Shown piece after piece: positions 1-6,119 of a stretch of 8,242 bases of DNA. The notes beneath the pieces are model-generated. The model had not been told where the DNA came from, did not search any database, and saw nothing but the letters and a program-made list of their open reading frames with translations. Source of the DNA: Chloroflexota bacterium (GTDB lineage: Bacteria > Chloroflexota > Anaerolineae > Thermoflexales > Thermoflexaceae). The DNA lies in contig JAUQQB010000111.1 of the NCBI GenBank assembly GCA_030550075.1, positions 1-8,242 on the forward strand, written 5' to 3'. Each line of letters starts with the position of its first letter. The stretch's first letter is position 1. Made by a program: the position numbers and the translations under genes.

Positions 1-288
1 CTGGATGTTGATCCCGAAAGGGCAGCGGATCTCCCAGCTGAGCCAGCCGACGATGTAGGCCATGGCCATCATGGAGATCAGCGGCATGGTCCCCACGGGA
101 TAGGGAACGTCCCCGAAATTCTCAATCAGAATAGCGTCCACTCCTCCTTGAGTGAGCGCTCTTAAGTCCATCCGGGCCAGCTGAACGACCTCCCTCATGG
201 AGCCATGAAAGCGGGGAGACCCGGGGAGGGGAGGCAGGTGCAGCATTCCGACGATGATCTTCCGTCCGGGCGTGAAAATGCCGCGCAT
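1..288 (-). CDS. BtpA/SgcQ-family TIM-barrel protein, N-terminal 96 codons (cut by window edge)
   Basis: The 96 codons visible here read as the start of a BtpA/SgcQ family protein (family size about 260-280 residues; the rest lies beyond the left edge). Recognisable family blocks are GMLHLPPLPGSPR (residues 14-26), the GGVDAILIENFGDVPY block (48-63) and FGINIQ at the cut, which corresponds to the G-x-N-V segment before the usual R-N-D. The family is named for cyanobacterial BtpA, needed for photosystem I accumulation, and E. coli SgcQ, which lies in a sugar-related PTS cluster; the enzymatic activity of most members is unknown. The ATG overlaps the stop of the nucleoside phosphorylase by one base (TAATG), with GGAGGAGGG at 292-300 inside that gene's last codons, so translation is probably coupled. 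Family call is firm; a role in nucleoside or pentose-phosphate breakdown is inferred only from the operon. Confidence 0.85.
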   Translation of the reverse strand, partial: MRGIFTPGRKIIVGMLHLPPLPGSPRFHGSMREVVQLARMDLRALTQGGVDAILIENFGDVPYPVGTMPLISMMAMAYIVGWLSWEIRCPFGINIQ

Positions 289-1049
289 TATCCCTCCTCC
301 TTCTCCGAGCGGCGAGCGAAGCGGACAATTCCTTCCAGCGCTATCCGGATCAGAAGCTCCTCCTTTTGACGGCGCTGTCCATTTTCCAGCGTGCGTCCAT
401 CCAGTCCGCCGACGGTAGCTACGCACAGGCTTGCACATCGAATCCCCAGCGTCATGCCGGTGATGTAAAGGGCGGACGTTTCCATATCCGCGCCAATCAC
501 CCCGTGGCGGTATAGAAGCTGCAGAGGCTTCTCATCTTCAGGCTGAGAGCCAGATGTGCGCGACAGCACGGAGTAGAAGCCATCTGAGGTGGCAACCAGG
601 CCGATTCGGTGAGGCACCCCAGATTCGATCAACACCGAGCGAAGGCTGTAAAAGAGATCCGGATCTGCCATGGCAGGGAAGGAGAGGGGAAGATAAGTAG
701 TGGATGTGCCTTCCATCCGAACAGCACCCCAGGCCAGGATGAAGTCTCCCAAATCGGCATGGAGGGCCAGCATCGTTCCGGCGCGAATCGCGACCTGCAC
801 GCCGAAATAGCGCAACTCCTCCAGCGCGATAGCAGTAGCGGGCGCCCCCATGCCGGTGGAGACCCCGAGGATCCGCTCGCCACAGTAGCGCCCGGCGACC
901 AGGGCGAACTCCCGCTCCTGGCCGATCCGGCGGGGATCCTCCAAAAAGCCCAGCAGCACCTCCAGGCGAGCTGGATCGCCCATCAGGATCGCCCAGGGGG
1001 CGCGCGCCTCGGGCGGGCACCGTAAGAAGCGAGGGGAGAAAGAATGCAT
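288..1049 (-). CDS. Nucleoside phosphorylase, uridine phosphorylase-like (PNP/UDP family)
   Basis: This 253-residue cytoplasmic enzyme should cleave a nucleoside with phosphate to free base and (deoxy)ribose-1-phosphate. It matches E. coli uridine phosphorylase (also 253 residues) along its length: GDP at 24-26 for phosphate, the EREF block with R47, STGMGAPATAIALEEL (64-79), R89-A-G-T92, the GDFILAWGAVRMEG block (101-114), TSDGFY (154-159) and DMET (188-191), where M189 and E190 hold the ribose. The base pocket differs: by alignment of FYPGQER in the E. coli enzyme to FYSVLSR here, Gln166 becomes L162 while Arg168 is kept as R164. The DeoD purine-reading Asp204 position reads TVGG, so neither a uridine nor a purine call is safe. 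The ATG is backed by GGAGGT at 1057-1062, 7 bases upstream. It follows the cysteine hydrolase after 35 bases and overlaps the BtpA-like gene by one base. Family certain, substrate open. Confidence 0.93.
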   Translation of the reverse strand: MHSFSPRFLRCPPEARAPWAILMGDPARLEVLLGFLEDPRRIGQEREFALVAGRYCGERILGVSTGMGAPATAIALEELRYFGVQVAIRAGTMLALHADLGDFILAWGAVRMEGTSTTYLPLSFPAMADPDLFYSLRSVLIESGVPHRIGLVATSDGFYSVLSRTSGSQPEDEKPLQLLYRHGVIGADMETSALYITGMTLGIRCASLCVATVGGLDGRTLENGQRRQKEELLIRIALEGIVRFARRSEKEEG

Positions 1050-1056
1050 CTACGAC

Positions 1057-1062
1057 ACCTCC
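1057..1062 (-). promoter_or_regulatory. Shine-Dalgarno site for the nucleoside phosphorylase
   Basis: GGAGGT lies 7 bases before the ATG at 1049 and fixes that start. The 35-base gap to the preceding gene is the longest inside the operon, and this gene has its own strong ribosome site, so it need not rely on coupling. Confidence 0.75.
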
Positions 1063-1084
1063 GATGACGGGTTGCCAGAATGTT

Positions 1085-1639
1085 TCAACCCTGCAGAAGC
1101 CGCACGGCCTCCTTCAAGTCGACAACGCGGCCCATATAGCGCTCAATGTCCTCCAGGCTCGCCGCATGCAAATGGAGGTGGTTGGAGCCCACTGCCTCTC
1201 GAACGACCAGGACCTCATAACCCAGTGCGAAAGCGTCCTGGGCAGTCGCTCGGACACAAACATGGGTTTTCACTCCAGCCAGGACCAGCGTCTCGATGCG
1301 GCGCTCGCGAAGCAGGAGGTCCAGGTCCGTAGCGAAGAAGGCGCTGTATCGCCGCTTGTGAACGATTAGATCTTCCTCGGCCACCGGGAGACCTGCCGGA
1401 AATTCGGCCTGAAAGGATCCAGCCAGCGCATGCGGCGAAAGCTTGCGCCACTCGAAATCCTGGATGTGGCCCGGGCGATGCCACTCCCGAGCATGGATGA
1501 CAGGACGCTTCCCCTGGCGGGCCGCCTGGATCAGCTCCTGAATGGCTTGGAGCACTTCCTCATAAGATGGATGATAATTCTCTCCACGGGGATCAAAAAA
1601 CTGATTGATGACATCCACAAGAATTAAGGCTACGCTCAT
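1085..1639 (-). CDS. Isochorismatase-like cysteine hydrolase (nicotinamidase/amidase superfamily)
   Basis: A 184-residue cytoplasmic hydrolase of the superfamily that includes isochorismatase, nicotinamidase, N-carbamoylsarcosine amidase and ureidoacrylate amidohydrolase. The catalytic triad is visible: D9 in LILVDVINQFF, K95 in IVHKRRYSAF and nucleophile C128 in GVKTHVCVRATAQDA, with the cis-peptide segment just before the cysteine. Residues 52-58 read EWHRPGH and residue 70 is the His of SPHALAGSFQAEF. This follows the nicotinamidase layout D-x-H-x3-H ... WPxHC-x-GT-x-GAE, with Asp replaced by Glu. A nicotinamidase-like amidase is therefore possible but not established. The ATG overlaps the kinase stop in an ATGA (4-base overlap), which argues for this start over an upstream extension that would lie wholly inside the kinase gene. 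A G-rich stretch in the kinase's last codons may serve as ribosome site. Operon context suggests it acts on the released base or a ring-opened derivative. Confidence 0.88.
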   Translation of the reverse strand: MSVALILVDVINQFFDPRGENYHPSYEEVLQAIQELIQAARQGKRPVIHAREWHRPGHIQDFEWRKLSPHALAGSFQAEFPAGLPVAEEDLIVHKRRYSAFFATDLDLLLRERRIETLVLAGVKTHVCVRATAQDAFALGYEVLVVREAVGSNHLHLHAASLEDIERYMGRVVDLKEAVRLLQG

Positions 1640-2613
1640 CGAGCGCCCCCCAGAGTGGATAGACAGAGCGATTCGCGGAAGAAACGGCGATAGCGACTTC
1701 GCACCTGCGCCAAGGTGGGTAGGCCCTGCTGGGCCCCCCATGCCTCGAGAACGAACGAAGCGACCACTGCCCCAACCTGGGCGCAATGCTCCGGGGATAA
1801 TCCTTGAAGCCAGCCCCACAGGAAGCCCGCAGTAAACGCATCGCCGGCTCCAGTGGAATCCACCAGCCGGCGAGGCGGGACCGCCGGAATGGCCTTCCAT
1901 CCCTGTCCATCCAGCACTCGAGAGCCCTCGCTTCCCGCTGTGATCACGATCGCCTGAACGGAGCCCTGAAGAAGTTCAGACCAATCCCTGATCTGAAGAG
2001 CCTCCTGGAGCCAGAGCGCCTCCATACGGTTCATGAGGATCGCCTGACTATGTCGGGCCAACCAGTCCAGCAGAGGGTGAGGCCAGGCTTTGGGATCCCC
2101 TTTCAGAGACCACAGGATCGGAATCCCGTGGCGCTGGAACCACACCGCGGCTTTCCGAACCATCGCTGGAGGGCCAACGGTGATCACCCCCAGCCTGATG
2201 CCCTTCCTCCATCTGTCCGGGATGCGGAGGGGGAGCCCCCGTCGCTCGGAGAAGCCGGGATCATAGAAGGTCAGATGATGACCTGCCCGGTCAATGAGCA
2301 ACAGACAGAGAGGGCTTTGTCCCCCGCGAATAAGGACCACTCCCCGTGTGTCCACGCCCGCAGCCTTCAGCGCTGCAATATAGGCCCGGCCCGGGGCGTC
2401 ATCACCAATTGCGGCGAGCACCCCGGCTCTCAGACCGAGTCGGACGCAGGCCACCGCGATATTCGCCGGACATCCGCCCGGGGTGGGATGGCTGGCGCGG
2501 CTCAGGATCCTGGCCGTCTGACCAGCCCTCGGCAGCTGATCGACCTGATAGATCCAATCCAGGCTGGGATAGCCTACTGCTAGAACCTGCGGGGTCCTTG
2601 CTTGATTGCCCAT
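1636..2613 (-). CDS. PfkB-family carbohydrate/nucleoside kinase
   Basis: A 325-residue ribokinase-fold kinase, normal length for the family. N-terminal PfkB signature: PGGCPANIAVACVRLG (45-60), with the G46-G47 turn and N51 expected to bind the sugar. NRME (195-198) is the N-x-x-E motif involved in Mg/phosphate binding. The C-terminal signature DSTGAGDAF (252-260) contains the anion hole and catalytic base D258. The tail EAWGAQQGLP (290-299) resembles members that act on nucleosides and sugars rather than on fructose-6-phosphate. Plausible substrates from context are the imported nucleoside, ribose, or the ribose-1-phosphate made by the phosphorylase. The ATG at 2613 was chosen because it begins just before the first beta strand (VLAVGYPSLDW) and 14 bases after the upstream permease stop. 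No convincing Shine-Dalgarno precedes it, and any longer version would overlap the permease heavily. It shares a 4-base overlap with the cysteine hydrolase. Confidence 0.9.
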   Translation of the reverse strand: MGNQARTPQVLAVGYPSLDWIYQVDQLPRAGQTARILSRASHPTPGGCPANIAVACVRLGLRAGVLAAIGDDAPGRAYIAALKAAGVDTRGVVLIRGGQSPLCLLLIDRAGHHLTFYDPGFSERRGLPLRIPDRWRKGIRLGVITVGPPAMVRKAAVWFQRHGIPILWSLKGDPKAWPHPLLDWLARHSQAILMNRMEALWLQEALQIRDWSELLQGSVQAIVITAGSEGSRVLDGQGWKAIPAVPPRRLVDSTGAGDAFTAGFLWGWLQGLSPEHCAQVGAVVASFVLEAWGAQQGLPTLAQVRSRYRRFFRESLCLSTLGGAR

Positions 2614-2627
2614 GTTGAATGCAGGAT

Positions 2628-3521
2628 TTAGATAGATGTCTTGCGAGTCCGTCGATAGAAGGAGATTCCGGCGAGCACCGCGATCACCAGGATGAAGGGC
2701 AACATCTGGGGCCATTGGGGCGGAACACCCAGGCGGGTTTGCAATCGGATTTGGATAGCCTCGAATAGCCCAAACAACAGGCAAGCCAGCAAGGTAGGGC
2801 CCGGCCGGGCTTGCCCAAAGTAAATGGCGGCCAGGGCGATGAACCCCCTTCCGTTAGTCATATTCTCAAAGAACAGTTGCAGGTTTCCCAGGGAAAGCTG
2901 AACGCCGGCCAGCCCCGCCAGGGATCCGCTGGCGATCAGGGCCAGGGCCCGAACGCGATCCACGGGAATGCCCAGCGAGCGGGCCGCCTCCGGGTTTTCG
3001 CCCACCGCCCTCAGCCGCAGCCCCTCCGGCATGTGATTCAGGAACAGGGCGCTGAAGACGAGAAGAAGCCATGAAAGGTAAACCAATGGACTGTGGCCCA
3101 TGATCACGTCGCCGAGAACCGGGATGCCTCGGAGAGCAGGGATCTCAACGGCCCCGAGGCCGGGCAGTTTTTCCGGCGCGAAAGCGCCGCGGGTGGCAAA
3201 GAGGATCTGGAGCAGATAACGGGTTAGGCCCAGCGCCAGCAGATTCAGCGCGAGGCCGGCTACAATTAAATTTGCCCGCAGCTTCAGGACGGTCAGAGCC
3301 ATCAATGCGGCGAAGAGCGCCCCGGCGGCAACCGCGGCGAGGGCTCCGACCCATGCGCTCTGGGCGTAATAGGCGATCAAGACCCCTGTGAACGCCCCCA
3401 CCAGCATCAATCCCTCCAGAGCCACATTGATCATGCCCGCTTGCTGGGACAGAATGCCCCCGGTAGCGGTCAGGATCAGGGGCGCTGTCATCCGTAGCAT
3501 CGCGAACAGGATCGCCGGCAA
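2628..3521 (-). CDS. ABC transporter permease, nucleoside/BMP type (NupQ-like)
   Basis: A 297-residue integral membrane protein, the second permease of the nucleoside importer, homologous in type to B. subtilis NupQ (YufQ) and the BPL_transp_2 family. About eight hydrophobic segments are apparent. Family blocks are INVALEGLMLVGAF (31-44), the VAGLALNLLA block (87-96), the cytoplasmic GENPEAARSLGI coupling loop (174-185), which contacts the ATPase, and GRGFIALAAIYFG (224-236). The C-terminus is basic (YRRTRKTSI), consistent with a cytoplasmic end. The start is TTG: AAGGAGG at 3530-3536 stands 8 bases before it, while the first in-frame ATG (position 3500) would be 29 bases from that site and would remove part of the first helix. 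It follows permease 1 after only 3 bases, so the two should be made in step as a heterodimer. Confidence 0.92.
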   Translation of the reverse strand: MPAILFAMLRMTAPLILTATGGILSQQAGMINVALEGLMLVGAFTGVLIAYYAQSAWVGALAAVAAGALFAALMALTVLKLRANLIVAGLALNLLALGLTRYLLQILFATRGAFAPEKLPGLGAVEIPALRGIPVLGDVIMGHSPLVYLSWLLLVFSALFLNHMPEGLRLRAVGENPEAARSLGIPVDRVRALALIASGSLAGLAGVQLSLGNLQLFFENMTNGRGFIALAAIYFGQARPGPTLLACLLFGLFEAIQIRLQTRLGVPPQWPQMLPFILVIAVLAGISFYRRTRKTSI

Positions 3522-3524
3522 GGC

Positions 3525-4586
3525 TCACGCCTCCTTCTCGGTGGGCGCCGTCATTCGTTCGCCCCTCCATTGAATCAACAGCTCAGCGGTTACCATCAGG
3601 ATAATCACTGCTTCCAGGATCCGGACGAGCTCCAGAGGGATCCCGGCGAAAAGCTCCAGGCCGGATGCGCCGTTGCGGAGAGCCCCGAACAGCAGGGCGC
3701 CGACGAGGGTGCCAAAGGCAGTGGTTTGCCCCAGCAAAGCAATCGCGATCCCATCGTAGCCGTAGCCCGGAGAAAAGTTGGCGATGAACCGATAATGGAT
3801 CCCGAGAACTTGAAAGGCTCCGGCCAACCCCCCTAAAAAGCCACTGAGGCCCATTGCGGTGAGGATCACGCGTGAGGAGCGGATCCCCGCCCAGCGCACG
3901 AAAAGCGGGTTCGAGCCATGCAGATTGAATTCGAAGCCCCATGTGGTCCGACTGAAGAGTGCTCCCACCCCCAGGACGCACAACAGGGCTAGTATGAATC
4001 CCGCATGCAATTGGGAAGGTGGAAGAAGGCGTGGGAGACGGACCGAGGGAGCGACCGTGGGAGACATCGCGTTGGCCAGCCCCGGGACGGCGAAGGGGTA
4101 GTTGACCAAATAGCTGGTGAACGAGATGGCAATGTAATTCATCATAATGGTGGTGACAATCTCATCCACAGCCAGCCAGGCCTTAAGGCCCCCAGGGATC
4201 AGTCCCCACAAGCTCCCTGCCAGCCCGCCCGCCAGGATGGCGGAAAGGATCAACAGCCCAACGGGTGCATTGGGCCATGTGAATCCCACCCAGGCCGCCG
4301 CAAAGGCTCCCATATAGAGGGAGCCCTCTACGCCGACGTTGAAGACCCCAGCCCGAAACGCGACGGCCGTTGCCAGGCCAGTAAGAATCAGGGGAGTAGC
4401 GATGGCCAAGCTGTCCGCCAGGGCCAGTCGGCTTCCCAATGCGGATTCAAATAGGGCGCGATAAGCGGCACCCGCCTCCCGGCCTGACAATTGGATGACG
4501 AGGGCCCCGATGGCCAGCGCGAGCCCCAGGGTTAAAACGAAGCGCGCAATTTCGCGCAGATCCCGAGGCGTGATCACGCGAATCAT
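3525..4586 (-). CDS. ABC transporter permease, nucleoside/BMP type (NupP-like)
   Basis: A 353-residue membrane protein, the first and larger permease of the nucleoside importer, similar in type to B. subtilis NupP (YufP). The N-terminus is a short basic cytoplasmic stretch (to about 14) followed by a first helix (15-32). Family landmarks are VFNVGVEGSLYMGAF (81-95), VDEIVTTIMMNYIA (140-153), the cytoplasmic coupling loop GSNPLFVRWAGI (224-235) and GYGYDGIAIALLG (274-286). The last helix at about 318-338 is followed by a charged tail. The ATG directly abuts the TGA of the ATPase gene (no gap), with GGAGGAG at 4591-4597 as ribosome site. It is 3 bases ahead of permease 2. The two permeases together would form the channel for the nucleoside delivered by the lipoprotein. 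Confidence 0.93.
   Translation of the reverse strand: MIRVITPRDLREIARFVLTLGLALAIGALVIQLSGREAGAAYRALFESALGSRLALADSLAIATPLILTGLATAVAFRAGVFNVGVEGSLYMGAFAAAWVGFTWPNAPVGLLILSAILAGGLAGSLWGLIPGGLKAWLAVDEIVTTIMMNYIAISFTSYLVNYPFAVPGLANAMSPTVAPSVRLPRLLPPSQLHAGFILALLCVLGVGALFSRTTWGFEFNLHGSNPLFVRWAGIRSSRVILTAMGLSGFLGGLAGAFQVLGIHYRFIANFSPGYGYDGIAIALLGQTTAFGTLVGALLFGALRNGASGLELFAGIPLELVRILEAVIILMVTAELLIQWRGERMTAPTEKEA
3530..3536 (-). promoter_or_regulatory. Shine-Dalgarno site that selects a TTG start for permease 2
   Basis: AAGGAGG, inside the last codons of permease 1 (encoding part of its EKEA end), lies 8 bases upstream of the TTG at 3521. No in-frame ATG or GTG has comparable spacing, so the site decides the start. 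Confidence 0.7.
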
Positions 4587-6107
4587 TCAGCTCCTCCGAT
4601 CCAGCCCGTGCCCTGCCATTAACAGGCCGATCCATTCGGGATCAGCCTGGGAGACCGGTAGGGACCCGGCGATCTCCCCCCGATAAAGGACCAGCATGCG
4701 ATCGGCCAGGACGAAGAGCTCATCCAGATCTGTGGAAATCAGCAGAACCGCTACCCCCTGATTCGCAAGATCCAGCAGTAGCCTTCGAATGGATTGGGTG
4801 GCCCGCATATCGAGCCCTCGCGTGGGGTGAGCGGCGATCAGCAGGCGAGGAATCGTGGAAACTTCGCGAGCGATGATGAGGCGTTGTAGATTGCCGCCTG
4901 ACAGTGTTGAGGCAGGAGCTTCGATGCCAGGGGCCATCACCTCGAATTCCCGGATCAGCCGGGCGACATGAGTCTGAATGGCAGCGCGGTCCAGAACCCC
5001 CCACCGACTGAATGGAGGCAGATCATAACGAGTGGCAACCAGGTTGGCCCATACCGGCGAGGATAGACTGAGGCCTTCATGCAGGCGATCCGGAGGGATG
5101 ACCGCGAGACCGCACCGGCGACGTTCCCGGACGGACATAAAAGTGATGTCTTTTCCATCCAGCCAGATCCGTCCCTTGCGAGGAAAACGAAGGCCAACCA
5201 GCAACTCGACCAGCTCCTGCTGGCCGTTCCCTTCCACACCAGCCACTCCCAAGATCTCCCCTCGACGCACTTCAAAGGAGAGATCTTTCAGCAAAATGCG
5301 ACCGGAGGCCTCTGCCAGCTCAATGTCTTGGACAATCAATGTGGATGGGGCCTCCTCCACAACACGATTCATTGACCTGGTCACAGTAGCCACTTCCCCC
5401 ACCATCATGCGCGCAAGCTCGCGCTCATGGGTGGCGGCGATGGGTCGAACCCCAACCACCTTTCCCCGGCGCAACACGGTGACCCGATCAGCGATCTCCA
5501 TGACCTCGCTTAGTTTATGGGAAATAAAAATAATGGTGCGCCCTTCCTCCTTAAGGCGTTTGAGCATTGCGAGCAGCGCATGGGTTTCCTGGGGGGTCAG
5601 GACAGAGGTGGGCTCGTCCAGAATGATCAGGCGCGCGTCTCGATAAAGGAGCTTAAGGATCTCCACACGCTGCTGCTCTCCCACAGAGAGGTTGGCGACG
5701 CGCGCCTGAAGCTCCACCTCCAGCCCCAGACGTTCGATGAGAGCCTCCAGATCCTGCCGGGCGCGTCGGCGATCCAGGAGAAGGCCCCGGCGTGGCTCCT
5801 GATTGAGCACGATGTTCTCCAGGGCTGTCAGGGAAGGCACGAGCTGGAAGTGTTGATGAACCATCCCGATACCCAGCCGAATCGCTGCCTGGGGGGTGGG
5901 GATGTGGACCACCCTTCCCCCCAGGCGGATTGTTCCTTCGTCCGGGTTCTCCATCCCGTATAAGATGCGCATAAGGGTGGTTTTCCCGGCACCGTTCTCC
6001 CCGACCAAGGCATGGATTTCCCTTTCCTCAACAGAGAAATCCACCTGATCGTTCGCGACCACGCCGGGAAAGCGCTTGGTGATGCCTCGCATCTCCAAAT
6101 ATGCCAT
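4587..6107 (-). CDS. Two-domain ABC transporter ATPase for nucleoside import (NupO/RbsA-like)
   Basis: A 506-residue fused-dimer ATPase that powers the importer from the cytoplasmic face. Domain 1 (about 3-240): Walker A GENGAGKTT (36-44), Q-loop Q85, signature LSVGEQQR (140-147), Walker B LIILDEP (160-166) and switch H197. Domain 2 (about 255-500): the Walker A position reads GVEGNGQQ (290-297), lacking the GK-T/S residues; signature LSGGNLQR (402-409); the Walker B position reads LLIAAHP, with Ala-His in place of Asp-Glu. A degenerate second domain of this kind is usual in the sugar/nucleoside class, where AAQPTRGLD is common, so the gene is not broken. The start chosen is ATG at 6107, 12 bases after the lipoprotein stop and 8 bases after GGCGG. 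A GTG two codons upstream (6113) is possible and would add two residues, but is nearly on top of the G-rich ribosome site. It abuts permease 1 without a gap. Confidence 0.94.
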   Translation of the reverse strand: MAYLEMRGITKRFPGVVANDQVDFSVEEREIHALVGENGAGKTTLMRILYGMENPDEGTIRLGGRVVHIPTPQAAIRLGIGMVHQHFQLVPSLTALENIVLNQEPRRGLLLDRRRARQDLEALIERLGLEVELQARVANLSVGEQQRVEILKLLYRDARLIILDEPTSVLTPQETHALLAMLKRLKEEGRTIIFISHKLSEVMEIADRVTVLRRGKVVGVRPIAATHERELARMMVGEVATVTRSMNRVVEEAPSTLIVQDIELAEASGRILLKDLSFEVRRGEILGVAGVEGNGQQELVELLVGLRFPRKGRIWLDGKDITFMSVRERRRCGLAVIPPDRLHEGLSLSSPVWANLVATRYDLPPFSRWGVLDRAAIQTHVARLIREFEVMAPGIEAPASTLSGGNLQRLIIAREVSTIPRLLIAAHPTRGLDMRATQSIRRLLLDLANQGVAVLLISTDLDELFVLADRMLVLYRGEIAGSLPVSQADPEWIGLLMAGHGLDRRS

Positions 6108-6119
6108 CAGCACCCCCGC

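Noticed and set aside
609..1025. Plus-strand open frame opposite the nucleoside phosphorylase
   Set aside because: It lies wholly antisense to conserved active-site blocks and shows low-complexity composition with no family resemblance.
1085..1900. N-terminally extended cysteine hydrolase beginning near 1900
   Set aside because: The extra 87 residues lie inside the PfkB kinase gene in another frame and look like non-coding translation; the superfamily begins at the beta strand containing D9, right after the ATG at 1639.
1804..2583. A long plus-strand open frame opposite the PfkB kinase gene
   Set aside because: It is antisense to a gene with clear catalytic motifs, its translation is rich in Arg, Pro, Gln and Gly with no domain-like pattern, and no ribosome site supports it.
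6105..6113. GTG start for the ABC ATPase at 6113
   Set aside because: The G-rich ribosome site is almost adjacent to this GTG but correctly spaced for ATG 6107, where related proteins also tend to begin; the difference is only two residues.
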